Assembly (NCBI GenBank): GCA_938033695.1
Contig: CALHKE010000019.1
Span: 1 to 64,000, forward strand
Source of the DNA: an uncultured Candidatus Saccharibacteria bacterium
GTDB lineage: Bacteria > Patescibacteriota > Saccharimonadia > Saccharimonadales > Saccharimonadaceae
DNA: 64,000 nucleotides
Direction of reading: 5' to 3'
This document shows positions 17,301 to 25,974 of this stretch, in pieces. Position 1 is the stretch's first letter. Each line of letters starts with the position of its first letter. The notes below the pieces were generated by a model. That model was not told the DNA's origin and did not search any database. It saw only the letters and a program-made list of their open reading frames with translations. Position numbers and translations under genes: made by a program.

Positions 17301-17671
17301 CCAGCAACGTCACCAACATCGATGCCTGGCTAATCCTCGATGAAGATTATGGTGATAACCAAATCGATACCTGTTCCGATAATCATTACCCGAACGCTCT
17401 CTCTTGCAACGAAACCCTCACCATTACTGGTCCAGTCTTCGCTAGAAAACTCATCCTTAACCGCACCGCCGGTTCCCACACTGGTGGCGGCCGCGCTGGC
17501 ACTCATCCACTTCAAACCGGACCAACCGGCACCTACTATGCCGAAGGTTCCATCCACCCAGCCGAAGTCTTTACCCTCCGGGCTGACGCTTATTTCTGGG
17601 CCTACCGCCAATCCCTCAGTGGCGGCCAAGCCTACATGGTCTACTCTCGCGAGATTGCCCCAAGATACTAG
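14375..17671 (+). CDS. Very large secreted surface protein of unknown function
   Basis: 1098 residues. An N-terminal hydrophobic segment (LLIVFFGVILSSYFIL) acts as signal or anchor. The rest is rich in Gly, Asn, Ser and Tyr with scattered Cys (TCYTK, MSCKNSRG, WFCSRQ, NGNICRGSGIERCEL), as in exported disulfide-bonded proteins. The last 200 residues (VDGTLTIDRNI, PQVLIFAKKINI, NVTNIDAWLILDED, ITGPVFARKLILNR) read like a short-strand beta-helix or pilus-type ending. No catalytic motif seen. Codon use shifts from AT-rich in the first 200 codons to GC-richer further on, suggesting a mosaic. TATACT lies shortly before ATG. Confidence 0.75.
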   Translation: MGGKIIKYTKLLIVFFGVILSSYFILQKNAYSHDVTHGNDAGALGKCKIGGTCYTKRNAQYSGLAWFYYDFDANGVSNEKRDTFTFRDLLNNRKPGFPVDNSLMPGVNPNTRMSCKNSRGVFIFGYVLYQKTGKGYRSTGGIIFPQKFSELFNGGYEHQGTPIDGIVDSVRAQSDYNGSAYNQFSAEYEAQWQGHDISWFCSRQTVDSAPVEEPKNPKNPVTTAQTACSQLSGTFGAYYKGNTSADTGVVNHSYSGTLGHNSWQKNFQGKNYVFAKPGDRVQFYETFCFPIQQVGIQTGSSHVSSADPPGESNFQIFAQKNGSDNNQYLFGDSPVHDGSYHTIGRGNKRPFSGNGLETSDYGFTAYSPTQNASSEYGCQTNYYRMYAPKLTVGYQIPGFIDYQHGCNSADKTGSTTEVGTVISQGIRYDNLRAWYNNYTIWTGKSDKSGKPAQNANHYSYSSYENASDANSRNSMWGYQGSEEIAIPIYKKGSSYCVSWRPDGGCKRYKRDKIFDHYDYEYKRTYPDSHVGTTTQNLGQTEKKSSVYTPYNFNTSIHSYIESSEGGVGFLGARISIGANYGVAPRANELVSKTPYATHTRDDQTVKVYEMIVDENYPESKLQEQTIPNGNICRGSGIERCELVDTVKGIINAAGKFTGDFLNTENYERTIPDNLPGGGLGKKYCTRSVIWPAASHDSDNNTVANNMSGSAMNGGNNLHHVSAASCVTIAKKPNFQVLGGGFYTNGAIKTALSEKAVGGGLGAFPSAETRSYGSWDEFGVLAAGKVLGFGSGAAMGYEEGYNFNLPRGGIMNAYYTFIGPTGPNSVVSGISNISHMTIANDKNGPGNSGISRIGSAVLARLKARFRDTIIRNSSNTITSLTSNETSAKNYLGLSQLYHQGDTSLSAMNSTANFYQFDRGGNLIARSNTTGEKLMNTLAMYVDGTLTIDRNINIAHETYNAVDDFPQVLIFAKKINITSNVTNIDAWLILDEDYGDNQIDTCSDNHYPNALSCNETLTITGPVFARKLILNRTAGSHTGGGRAGTHPLQTGPTGTYYAEGSIHPAEVFTLRADAYFWAYRQSLSGGQAYMVYSREIAPRY

Positions 17672-17785
17672 TACTACACTTGAGAAACTAATTTAGACAT
17701 CAGTCGTATAAAGTTTAGTAACTTGCAATTTTATAATAGACGCACTATATATAATATATAACTTGTAAGTAGATGGAGTATTGAG

Positions 17786-18118
17786 ATGTGGGAGATGACT
17801 GAATCAAAATTAAGTAACATTATATCAAAATATCAATTGCCGATGGATGATTACCTAGTGGAAGTAGACGGCGCATTTGGAAGAGGCGAGTTTTTCTGGG
17901 TTATCAAAAATCAGTCTACTAATAAAAAATACCTACTAGTGAACACTTATTCCCATCATGGTGTTGAGGCTGAGGTTGAATATTACCGTGAAGAAGGGTT
18001 TGACAATTTAGAAGCTATCCCAAGAAGAATTGAGACCTTAGAAAACGCAAGCGATGCGGATGACGAAATCTCTAAATACCTATTTGGAATGTATTCTATT
18101 TTTGAAATGAAACCATAA
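17786..18118 (+). CDS. Small hypothetical protein
   Basis: 110 residues, acidic and soluble, with no recognised family. Its start is MWEMTESKLSNII and the core has FFWVIKNQSTNKKYLLVNTY. A TATAAT box occurs in the AT-rich stretch upstream and GGAG lies about ten bases before ATG. It stands between a large secreted protein and a convergent DUF1883 gene. Confidence 0.55.
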   Translation: MWEMTESKLSNIISKYQLPMDDYLVEVDGAFGRGEFFWVIKNQSTNKKYLLVNTYSHHGVEAEVEYYREEGFDNLEAIPRRIETLENASDADDEISKYLFGMYSIFEMKP

Positions 18119-18122
18119 AAAA

Positions 18123-18143
18123 GAGGAGTATAAAATACTCCTC
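18123..18143 (-). terminator. Terminator between convergent genes
   Basis: A perfect nine-base-pair stem, GAGGAGTAT/ATACTCCTC with a three-base loop. On the minus strand it is followed by six U, so it mainly ends the DUF1883 transcript. Confidence 0.85.
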
Positions 18144-18163
18144 AATGAAGCGGTTTTCAAGAA

Positions 18164-18664
18164 TTATGGACATATACTTTTATCCCATATGACTGGCTCG
18201 TCAGTATTTGGTTCTCTCAGCATAACGATATTTCCAGTTAAATTCTGAATGATCGCATGGCCGTGTCCAGGCCCATCTGGCACTCCGTTGGCTCCACCGA
18301 ACAAGTAGTCGGTAAATTGATGTGGCTTCTTTTTATTGGGATATTTCATAGCTGGATAACCCATAAAAGTAAGTCCGACCTCAGTTTTTTCTGGCGGTAT
18401 GATCTTAACACTCGAACCGATATACCCTCCATATCCACCCAAATCAATGGCGACATGCCAATGTCCATATTTCGGGATAGTGGCATAGTATGGACTATGA
18501 GTGACATACCCACCTAGGTATTGAAATGAATAGCCGCTTTCATACGACATATAGTTGGCAGTATCTAGGACGCACACATTTGCAGCTGTGTCAAGAGAAA
18601 CGGCAACCCTTGTGCCTTCTTCAAGAAAACCTAAATCATAATGTACGAAATCCAATTCATACAC
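18164..18664 (-). CDS. DUF1883-domain protein
   Basis: 166 residues. The N-terminal half (LDFVHYDLGFLEEGTRVAVS, AANVCVLDTANYMSYESG, YLGGYVTHSPYYATIPKYGH, WHVAIDLGGYGGYIGSSVKI) matches the DUF1883 pattern, a small beta domain that elsewhere is found alone or joined to TIR domains. The C-terminal 65 residues (GPGHGHAIIQNLTGNIVML and a late Cys) are not recognised. AAGGGGG precedes ATG. The 95-nt leader begins at TATAAT 18771-18766 and holds a palindrome. Confidence 0.75.
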   Translation of the reverse strand: MYELDFVHYDLGFLEEGTRVAVSLDTAANVCVLDTANYMSYESGYSFQYLGGYVTHSPYYATIPKYGHWHVAIDLGGYGGYIGSSVKIIPPEKTEVGLTFMGYPAMKYPNKKKPHQFTDYLFGGANGVPDGPGHGHAIIQNLTGNIVMLREPNTDEPVIWDKSICP

Positions 18665-18737
18665 CCCCTTTCATAATCGCAATAAATAAACCTTTTGGTA
18701 AGGAACTTTTTGTTTTAAATAACAAAACAAAAATCAT

Positions 18738-18771
18738 GAGTATTCTAAAATACTCTGATATCTTTATTATA
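18738..18771 (-). promoter_or_regulatory. Promoter and palindrome of the DUF1883 gene
   Basis: TATAAT lies at 18771-18766 on the minus strand. Just downstream of the expected start, GAGTATT and AATACTC (18738-18755) form a seven-base inverted repeat with a four-base centre, the size and place of a repressor operator. Confidence 0.5.
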
Positions 18772-18835
18772 ACATAAAAAATAAAATATACCAAAACGCT
18801 TTCAAAATCATCCAATTTATGGTAAAATAACCTAA

Positions 18836-19351
18836 ATGAGTAAAACAAACCGTCTAGTCAATAGATATGGTCGCAAAATTCTTGAATCGGAAAATATGCA
18901 AATCGAACGCACTTTTTTTCAGCATGGATGTTTTACGACCTATGATCATTCCGTTCACGTCGCTATTATGAGCGTGAAAATTGCCCGCTTTTTCCCGATG
19001 AAATTTTCTTACAAATCTCTCGTCAAAGGTGCACTTTTGCACGATTATTTCCTTTACGATTGGCACAATATCGGTGATATGCCAAAAGGCCATGCTTATA
19101 TTCATCCAATTATTGCCGCCTCGAACGCTAAGCGCGACTTCGATATTAATGCTAAAGAAGAGAATATCATCGAGTCTCACATGTTCCCACTCGGCAAGGT
19201 TTTGCCAAAATCTCGTGAGGCTTGGGTGGTGACAATTGCAGATAAAATCTGTGCCGTTACGGAATTCTTTAGTTTACGTCTCTCCAAACGTTATCGCCGT
19301 ATCAATAAAATGGCTGAACGCGAAACCGCCAAGTCATATCGTCATTTTTAG
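18836..19351 (+). CDS. HD-domain phosphohydrolase-like protein
   Basis: 171 residues. His residues in YDHSVHVAIMSVKIA, the HD pair in GALLHDYFLYDWH, and HAYIHPIIAAS and ESHMFPL give the metal-binding order of HD phosphohydrolases; IADKICAVTEFF supplies the final Asp. Related small HD proteins are putative nucleotide or phosphatase enzymes. Leaderless layout: TAAAAT (18823-18828), seven bases, ATG. First of a run of same-strand genes through murJ. Confidence 0.8.
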   Translation: MSKTNRLVNRYGRKILESENMQIERTFFQHGCFTTYDHSVHVAIMSVKIARFFPMKFSYKSLVKGALLHDYFLYDWHNIGDMPKGHAYIHPIIAASNAKRDFDINAKEENIIESHMFPLGKVLPKSREAWVVTIADKICAVTEFFSLRLSKRYRRINKMAERETAKSYRHF

Positions 19352-19377
19352 CATAAATACGATATAATTATTTATAG

Positions 19378-21081
19378 ATGAAAAAAATTCAATTTCGCTC
19401 CGTCGTCGCTATGGCGAATAGTAAACTCAGTATCAAATATGCTGCTATTTTATTGAGTGTTTCCACTTTGATTTCCGCGCTGCTCGGCATCTTCCGCGAC
19501 CGCTTGCTTAACTCTTATTATCTTGACACTTATCCGACTGGTGTGGATGCCTATACTGCTGCCTTCACCATTCCAGATTTTATGTTTTTTATTCTCACTT
19601 CTGGCGCCCTCGCTGTCAGTTTTGTTCCGGTCTTCAATCAGCGTCTTTCTTCCGGTAATAAAAAATCTGCCTGGGAGCTCTCTACTTCCACTCTCAATCT
19701 CATGGCTCTTGTGACTTTTATTGCCAGTATTTTTATTATGATTTTTGCGGACCCTTTGATTCGCTATATCGTCGGTCCGGGCCTTGATGAGTCTGGTACG
19801 ATTCTTGCGATTAATATGACCCGCGTGATCGCCATTAATCCATTTCTTTTTAGTATTGCCACGGTTTTGAATTCCGTTCAGCAAGCAGTTGGTCGCTTTG
19901 TCTTTTACTCACTCGCGCCAGCTCTCTATAACATTGGTATTCTCATCGGTATTACGGTTTTTACTAATGGGATTAATCTCTTCGGCGTACAAATTTTCGA
20001 GGGTGGCATCATGGGTGTGGCACTCGGTGTGGTCTTCGGTGCCTTATTGCAAATCTTCGTCAGTCTCATCGGCCTCTTCGGTCTTGGTTTTGATTATCAA
20101 TTCAAGATCTATTGGAAAAATCACGGCTTCCGTTCTGTATTGAAATTACTTCCAGCCCGTTCGCTCGACCAGGGAATCGATTACGTCTATTCTATTCTGG
20201 CCACCAATCTTTCTTCTCGCATGGGCACCGGCACTCTGCGTGCCTTCCAGCAGGCTAATAGCCTTCATCAAATGCCAGTTAATCTTATCGGCGTCGCCAT
20301 TTCTACTGCTTTCTTCCCGAAACTCACCGAGCAAGTCAATGAAGATTCCTCCGAATTTAACGGCACCTTCCGCCATGCGCTTCGGATGATTATCTGGATT
20401 TCTTTGCCAGTCTCCGTGATTGCCTTTTTTGCTCGTGGCTACATCGTTAGTTTCATTAAAAATAGTGGTAATCCGGTAATCGCTAGCGTACTTGGTTCGC
20501 TCGTTGTCGCAATTTTTGCTCAATCAATTTTCCATATCGCCTCGCGTGGTTTTTATGCCAGACAGGATACCAAAACTCCGTTCGTCGTTAGTATTTTTGC
20601 CGTTGGTTTTACTATGGCGCTTTCGGTTATTTTTGCCATTACCGGTTTTGGTCCGGACGGCCTGGGCTGGGCGCAATCTATCGGCGCTTTAGCTGAAATT
20701 ATTATTCTTCTCACCATCCTTAATGCTCGTGCCAAATTCCAACTGCTCGATAGGACTTTTTGGTTAGCAATTTTTCGTATGTTGATCGCCAGTTTTTTCA
20801 CTGCCATTGCTGCTTACTTTATGACCAAACTCTTCCCATTGCGCGTCACCGATAATTCCATTATCAGCACCATTCCGAAATTTATTTTAATTTCTGTTTT
20901 TGCTGGTCTGGTTTATTTGATATCGAGTTTCCTATTTAATCTTTCGGAAGTGGTACCAATTTTCGAAAAAGTGAGCAGTCTGATTTTTAAGAATGTTAAA
21001 ATGTTGCCAAAGCCTGAGAAGCCAAGCGAGCTAGAAGGTGAATCAGAAAATTCAGCTCAAAATCAGAAACAAGATAAATAA
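19378..21081 (+). CDS. murJ: Lipid II flippase MurJ
   Basis: 567 residues with about 14 membrane helices of the MVF/MATE type. Family signatures include ISALLGIFRDRLLNSYYL, DAYTAAFTIPDFMFFIL, FVPVFNQ, a middle PARSLDQGIDYVYSILATNL and GTGTLRAFQQANSLHQMPVNLIGVAISTAFFPKLTE. It moves lipid II across the membrane for peptidoglycan synthesis. The C-terminus is a charged tail (GESENSAQNQKQDK). TATAAT lies nine bases before ATG. Confidence 0.95.
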   Translation: MKKIQFRSVVAMANSKLSIKYAAILLSVSTLISALLGIFRDRLLNSYYLDTYPTGVDAYTAAFTIPDFMFFILTSGALAVSFVPVFNQRLSSGNKKSAWELSTSTLNLMALVTFIASIFIMIFADPLIRYIVGPGLDESGTILAINMTRVIAINPFLFSIATVLNSVQQAVGRFVFYSLAPALYNIGILIGITVFTNGINLFGVQIFEGGIMGVALGVVFGALLQIFVSLIGLFGLGFDYQFKIYWKNHGFRSVLKLLPARSLDQGIDYVYSILATNLSSRMGTGTLRAFQQANSLHQMPVNLIGVAISTAFFPKLTEQVNEDSSEFNGTFRHALRMIIWISLPVSVIAFFARGYIVSFIKNSGNPVIASVLGSLVVAIFAQSIFHIASRGFYARQDTKTPFVVSIFAVGFTMALSVIFAITGFGPDGLGWAQSIGALAEIIILLTILNARAKFQLLDRTFWLAIFRMLIASFFTAIAAYFMTKLFPLRVTDNSIISTIPKFILISVFAGLVYLISSFLFNLSEVVPIFEKVSSLIFKNVKMLPKPEKPSELEGESENSAQNQKQDK

Positions 21082-21101
21082 TAAATGGTAAAATAGGAAC
21101 T

Positions 21102-21962
21102 ATGAATAAGACATCAAACAAGACTGCAAAGACTGCAAAATCTACCAAGGACACTAATTCTATGAAAAAATCTGCTACCACCAAAGATACTTCTGTTACT
21201 GCCAAGAATACCAAGTCTGATCACAAGGTCATCTCTGATTATAATGGCTATAATTACAAGAAAGTTTTCTGGGAAGATTCTGGGCGTGAGTATGAGGATC
21301 TTGCCGACCGTACTGCGATTCGCCGTCTATTACCGAAAAATATGGATAATTTTGTCGATATTTGTGGTGGCTATGGTCGCCTTGCCAATGAATATTTGCC
21401 ACGTGCTAAGCGCGCCACTTTGTTTGATTATTCCAAACTTAATCTCGAGCAAGCCAGGGAAGAATTTGGGGACAAGCTTCATACTGTTCAAGGTGACATC
21501 TATAAGACTCCATTTTCTGATGGTGAATTTTCCGCCTTACTCATGGTCCGTGCCACTCATCACTTCGAAAATCTCGAGCAAGTTCTTCGTGAACTTAACC
21601 GCATTCTTGAACCGGGTGGCGTAGCCGTTATTGAAGTCGCGAATAAGCGTACGCTTCCAAAGATGTTCCGCTATTGGTTTAAGCGCTCTTCCGTCAATCC
21701 ATTCGATAAGCAGCCATCGAACCTGAAGGAAATCGATAAGGACGGTTTTTATAATTATCACCCAGCCTATGTCGAAGATCTCTTTAAGAAAACTGGGTTT
21801 GAAATCATGGATGTGCTCTCTGTCTCAAATTTCCGAAGCCGCACTATGAAGAAAATTTTCAGCACCAAGGCTCTGATTAAGCTTGAAAAAGCTGTTCAAG
21901 GTCCACTCGCTTCCGTGCGTTTTGCGCCAAGTATTTACTATCGTTTGATTAAAACTAAATAA
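21102..21962 (+). CDS. Class I SAM-dependent methyltransferase
   Basis: 286 residues. The first 45 are a low-complexity Lys/Thr/Ser tail. The Rossmann core has FVDICGGYGRLANEYLP (motif I), ATLFDYSKLNLEQA (motif II), VQGDIYKTPFSDGEFSALLMVRATHHF and RILEPGGVAVIEVANK, typical of UbiE/type-11 methyltransferases. The substrate is unknown; a MurJ neighbour hints at lipid or envelope work but proves nothing. Leaderless layout: TAAAAT (21089-21094), seven bases, ATG. Confidence 0.85.
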   Translation: MNKTSNKTAKTAKSTKDTNSMKKSATTKDTSVTAKNTKSDHKVISDYNGYNYKKVFWEDSGREYEDLADRTAIRRLLPKNMDNFVDICGGYGRLANEYLPRAKRATLFDYSKLNLEQAREEFGDKLHTVQGDIYKTPFSDGEFSALLMVRATHHFENLEQVLRELNRILEPGGVAVIEVANKRTLPKMFRYWFKRSSVNPFDKQPSNLKEIDKDGFYNYHPAYVEDLFKKTGFEIMDVLSVSNFRSRTMKKIFSTKALIKLEKAVQGPLASVRFAPSIYYRLIKTK

Positions 21963-21971
21963 TTCTTTTGA

Positions 21972-22922
21972 GTGAAAATTTTTCAAGAAACCACCTACAA
22001 ACTTTATCGTAAAACGCCGCTTTTTTCCGGGCAATCCAAGTCTCTGAAAATTGCGGTGATTTCCGACATTCATTTTTCGCGTCTAGTGAAAAATCTTAAA
22101 CTCCGCGCCATTATCAAACAATTTGAGCTTGCACGTCCGGATTATATTTTTATCACCGGTGACCTCATCGATACTTTGGAGTGTGTAGATTCTCTCGGTG
22201 AACGCGATCGTTTTCTTAGTTTTTTAAAAAATCTCACGGCTATTTCTTCCGTTCGCAAAATGATTGTCAGTCTTGGTAATCATGATTTTTATCGCATTCC
22301 TGAAAATAAAAAAGGTTGGCACATCGTGCGCGATGAGGAATTCCTTAAATCTCTTCGCGAGGTACCAAATCTAGTTTTGCTCGATGATGAAATCTATCAA
22401 GACGACGATATTTTTTGCTTTGGTTATACTCAGAAAAAATCTTACTACACCGAAGATGGGGTGAATTTTGCGGAAAATGCTGAAGCGCAGCTCGAAGATC
22501 TTACGAAAACTCTAGTGAATCTTCCAGAGCCGCCTGCCGATAAATTGAAATTTGCTCTGATTCATGCTCCGACTCATCTCCAGACCCCAGATATAGAATT
22601 TCTTTTGCAGCCTTTTGACTATATTTTATCTGGACATATGCATAATGGCATTGTCCCGCCCGTACTCGACGAATTTTGGCGTAATCAAAAGGGAATTATT
22701 TCTCCCACCAAGAAACTTTTTTCGGGCGCATGTCGTCATACCTTGAAAACTTATGACGATAAACTAATCGTAGTTGGGCCGGTCACTACTTTTCATGCTC
22801 ACCTTGGTTTGCTTGAAAAGCTCAATGTTTTTTATCCCACTTATCTCACCTATCTCGAAATTTCCGATAAAAAAACGTACGCTCGCAAGCCGTACGTCAA
22901 ACATACTTATAAAAATTGGTAG
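21972..22922 (+). CDS. Metallophosphoesterase
   Basis: 316 residues. Metal ligands in family order: AVISDIHFSR, FITGDLIDT, SLGNHDFYR, LIHAPTH and LSGHMHNG. This is the calcineurin-like fold; the presence of a membrane-proximal N-terminus (KIFQETTYKLYRKTPLF) is like YkuE/YaeI-type enzymes that act on lipid-linked substrates. Translation starts at GTG 21972. Its last two codons and stop overlap the CCA end of the tRNA-Arg gene on the other strand. Confidence 0.9.
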   Translation: MKIFQETTYKLYRKTPLFSGQSKSLKIAVISDIHFSRLVKNLKLRAIIKQFELARPDYIFITGDLIDTLECVDSLGERDRFLSFLKNLTAISSVRKMIVSLGNHDFYRIPENKKGWHIVRDEEFLKSLREVPNLVLLDDEIYQDDDIFCFGYTQKKSYYTEDGVNFAENAEAQLEDLTKTLVNLPEPPADKLKFALIHAPTHLQTPDIEFLLQPFDYILSGHMHNGIVPPVLDEFWRNQKGIISPTKKLFSGACRHTLKTYDDKLIVVGPVTTFHAHLGLLEKLNVFYPTYLTYLEISDKKTYARKPYVKHTYKNW

Positions 22923-22993
22923 CGCCAATAGGGTTCGAACCTATGACCTTGAGCTTAGAAGTCTCCTGCTCTATCCAGCTGAGCTATGGCGCC
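22917..22993 (-). tRNA. tRNA-Arg (anticodon TCT)
   Basis: Acceptor GGCGCCA with a terminal G-U pair, D arm AGCTCAGCTGGATAGAGC, anticodon loop CTTCTAA, T loop GTTCGAA, encoded ACCA. The 3' end overlaps the convergent phosphoesterase stop codon by six bases. Confidence 0.95.
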
Positions 22994-23238
22994 AAGTTAT
23001 TTTTATTCTATCACTAACTCGGTAAAAAGCAAAATCGGCTAGCCTCAAGAGTTGTGTTGAGCTCTAAAATATACCCACAATCTTACAAAATTCATCTTAC
23101 AAATTCCACCACTCATAATCTGAATTTAACCTGTATTTTTAAAATGTTTATGCTATACTAAGGGTAAAGAAGGAGAGAAAAAGTAGAAGATGCAGATGTT
23201 GTAAATAAAACAATTGCATAAACTATTAAACTTATGTT

Positions 23239-24993
23239 ATGATTACATGTGTGAAAAAATTAAGTATCACCGGGGTCCGAGTCCTTTCGTTCCTCGTTAA
23301 CAGTTTTGAAAAACTTTTTCTCTCCCAAGATACTTTCTTCAAAATCACGATACTTATTTTTTCACTGGTATTATCCAATTTATTCTTTGAAGTACAATCA
23401 TCTTATGCCCTGAAACCGACACCTTCGCTGTCGGTTTCTTTGTTATCTGCCTCGAATATCGAGCTACATAGTAACGATATTCTAAGTAAGCCAAATCATA
23501 CTATTAGCATACCTAATTATTACAATGTAAAAACTAACAATACTACTGGTGCGACGACATATATTGACGTCGAGAAAACCGCTTTTACGGACATCAATGA
23601 CTCTTCGAATACCGCTTCCATTAATATGATTTCCAATGAACGGGTAATCGAACACTTAGCTGATATTGGTGAAAATACTTTTGCTGGCAGTATTGATTGC
23701 AGAAAAGAGAGTCCAGATGAAGAACCCGAAGGTTGGGATCCGCTTGATTTAGTCAGTAGTTCAATACATAATACCCACTCTAGCTTTGGTAATGCGACCG
23801 ATTCTGAGGGTGACGATCTTTGTTTTGCTATTGGTATCAAGCTAGGGAATAATCTGCCGACTGGCACCTATCAAAACAAAGTGATTTTTTCCACGGTTAC
23901 TAATGATTATCCGACCGAAGTAAATCTTATAAAAGGTGAGGACTTTAGGAATACAGTATGGAGATTATCCCCCACTCGTGATATTAAACACTTTGAGCGT
24001 AGCTCTGTGGCTCCACCTGAGGGTGCTGCTACTGTACATTTAGAAGTTGACGAAACCTCCGACTATCCATTCTTAGGCTGGGTAGATGAAGATAGAGAAA
24101 CTTTTTACTATTATACTGAAGCTGAAAAAATTTATCTTAATCCTGATTGTAAATCTATGTTCGCCTCTGTAGATTATGAAAAAATAGATTTAACACCATT
24201 TGATTCCAGTAAAGTTACTAGCACCTACGATATGTTTAGTAACCTTTATGGAACCAAGGAAATTGATTTTTCCAAATTTAACACCAGTAATGTTACAAAT
24301 ATGGGTAGGATGTTTTATAAAAATTCTACTCCAAAGCTTGATCTCTCCAACTTTGATACACGTAATGTTATTTATATGAATGCAATGTTTATGGAGGCTT
24401 GGGGAATAGAGGAATTAAATCTTTCTAGTTTTGATACTAGTAACGTCTGGTTTATGGGTAATATGTTTAAGAATACACATAAGTTAAAAAATCTTGATGT
24501 CCATCATTTTAATACACAAAAAGTTAAACATATGCAATATATGTTCTATGGCTCCGGAGCTACAAGTCTTGATTTGTCTCATTTTGATACTTCTAAAGTT
24601 GAAGATATGAGTAAGATGTTTGCGGAAATGGCGAATATTACAGAACTTGATTTATCAAATTTTAATACTAGCAACGTGAAGGATATGTCACGTATGTTTG
24701 ATCATACTGCAGAACTTAGAACACTAGATTTGTCTAATTTTAATACGTCTAAAGTCACCGATTTTAGTAAAATGTTTGCTAATGAATACATAAATAAACT
24801 CGAAAGAATTTACGTGAAGCAAGATTTCGATACTTCCGCTGGTACAGATTTTACCAATATATTTACTGGGCGTACCAATCTTCGTGGTGGAAATGGCTCC
24901 TTCCTCCCGGATCCATCGACCGCCGACAAAACCTGGCTTCGCATCGACGATCCAGCCAATGGTCACCCAGGTTACTTCACTCGCAAAGTCTAA
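23239..24993 (+). CDS. BspA-like repeat surface protein 1 (DUF285 repeats)
   Basis: 584 residues. A membrane/signal segment lies at about 35-55 (ITILIFSLVLSNLFF). Next is an N-terminal beta-type domain also present in the second BspA protein (TPSLSVSLLSASNIEL). From about residue 310 come leucine-rich DUF285 repeats of the form L-D-L-S-x-F-(D/N)-T-S-x-V-x-x-M-x-x-M-F. The end (RGGNGSFLPDPS, ADKTWLR, GYFTRK) is shared with the second protein and uses GC-richer codons. It is a putative adhesin facing the host cell. GTG at 23251 is an alternative start. TATACT at 23154-23159 gives a leader of about 75 nt. Confidence 0.85.
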   Translation: MITCVKKLSITGVRVLSFLVNSFEKLFLSQDTFFKITILIFSLVLSNLFFEVQSSYALKPTPSLSVSLLSASNIELHSNDILSKPNHTISIPNYYNVKTNNTTGATTYIDVEKTAFTDINDSSNTASINMISNERVIEHLADIGENTFAGSIDCRKESPDEEPEGWDPLDLVSSSIHNTHSSFGNATDSEGDDLCFAIGIKLGNNLPTGTYQNKVIFSTVTNDYPTEVNLIKGEDFRNTVWRLSPTRDIKHFERSSVAPPEGAATVHLEVDETSDYPFLGWVDEDRETFYYYTEAEKIYLNPDCKSMFASVDYEKIDLTPFDSSKVTSTYDMFSNLYGTKEIDFSKFNTSNVTNMGRMFYKNSTPKLDLSNFDTRNVIYMNAMFMEAWGIEELNLSSFDTSNVWFMGNMFKNTHKLKNLDVHHFNTQKVKHMQYMFYGSGATSLDLSHFDTSKVEDMSKMFAEMANITELDLSNFNTSNVKDMSRMFDHTAELRTLDLSNFNTSKVTDFSKMFANEYINKLERIYVKQDFDTSAGTDFTNIFTGRTNLRGGNGSFLPDPSTADKTWLRIDDPANGHPGYFTRKV

Positions 24994-25023
24994 AAACTTC
25001 AAACTAGTATATAATTATATTTA

Positions 25024-25971
25024 ATGACTCAACAGACAATCATTAAAATTGAAAATCTTGAGAAAAGCTTCGGCAAAACTAAGGCTGTTCGCAAGATTAA
25101 TTTAGAAGTTTATGAAGGCAGCCTCTTCGCCTTCCTCGGCATCAATGGTGCTGGCAAGTCTACCACCATCTCCATGATGTATGGTGGCCTGAAGATTGAC
25201 TCCGGTCGCATTGCTATTTGTGGCCAAGACGTCGCCATCAATCTCGATAAAATTAAAAATCAAATTGGCGTGGTTTTTCAGGATTCCATCCTTGATAAAA
25301 CTCTCACCGTTTATGAAAATCTTAAATTCCGTGCTGGCTTCTATGGTATTTTTGGCCAAGAATTCAAAGCTCGTTATCAGGAATTGGAAAAACTTTTTGA
25401 TCTCGCCGAAATTAAAAATCAGAAAATTCAAAAACTTTCTGGCGGCCAAAAACGCCGTGTCGACATCGCACGTGCCATTATTCATCAGCCGAAAATCCTC
25501 ATTCTTGATGAGCCGACGACTGGCCTTGACCCAGGTACTCGCAGTAAAGTTTGGCGGATTATTTCCAAACTTCGCGAGGATCTTAAAATGACAATTTTTC
25601 TCACCACGCACTACATGGAAGAAGCCGCCGATGCTGACTATGTTACGATTTTGGACAAGGGAAGAATTATTGCTGAAGGTACACCTCTAGAACTAAAAAC
25701 TCAATACGCCACTGATATTTTGTATCTCTATGGCGTGGAAGAGGCGGATGTGAAAAAGCTTAAATTACCTTATCAAAAAATCCACAAAGCCTTCCAAATT
25801 AAAGTTAAAAATTCGGCAGTTGTTGCCAAACTAATTATTAAATATCCGGAACTCTTTCAAGATTTTGAATTAATTAAAAGTACATTAGACGATGTCTTTC
25901 TCACGGTTACGAAAAATAAACCAGGTACTGATATTTCGGAATCAAAAAATAGCAAAACGAAAGCGGAGTAA
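25024..25971 (+). CDS. ABC transporter ATP-binding protein (DrrA-like)
   Basis: 315 residues. Walker A GINGAGKST, Q-loop region VFQDSILDKTLTVYENL, signature LSGGQKRR, Walker B ILILDEPTTGLD and H-loop TTHYMEEA are all intact. Length and sequence fit the ABC-2 drug/polysaccharide exporter type. The permease gene follows after three bases. The pair sits between two BspA-like genes, so it may export a lipid, a peptide or something linked to surface display (inference). TATAAT lies eight bases before ATG. Confidence 0.92.
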   Translation: MTQQTIIKIENLEKSFGKTKAVRKINLEVYEGSLFAFLGINGAGKSTTISMMYGGLKIDSGRIAICGQDVAINLDKIKNQIGVVFQDSILDKTLTVYENLKFRAGFYGIFGQEFKARYQELEKLFDLAEIKNQKIQKLSGGQKRRVDIARAIIHQPKILILDEPTTGLDPGTRSKVWRIISKLREDLKMTIFLTTHYMEEAADADYVTILDKGRIIAEGTPLELKTQYATDILYLYGVEEADVKKLKLPYQKIHKAFQIKVKNSAVVAKLIIKYPELFQDFELIKSTLDDVFLTVTKNKPGTDISESKNSKTKAE

Positions 25972-25974
25972 AAC

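Noticed and set aside
23190..23204. Leader peptide MQML before BspA-like gene 1
   Set aside because: The purine-rich site upstream is about 14 bases away and a five-codon frame is expected by chance.
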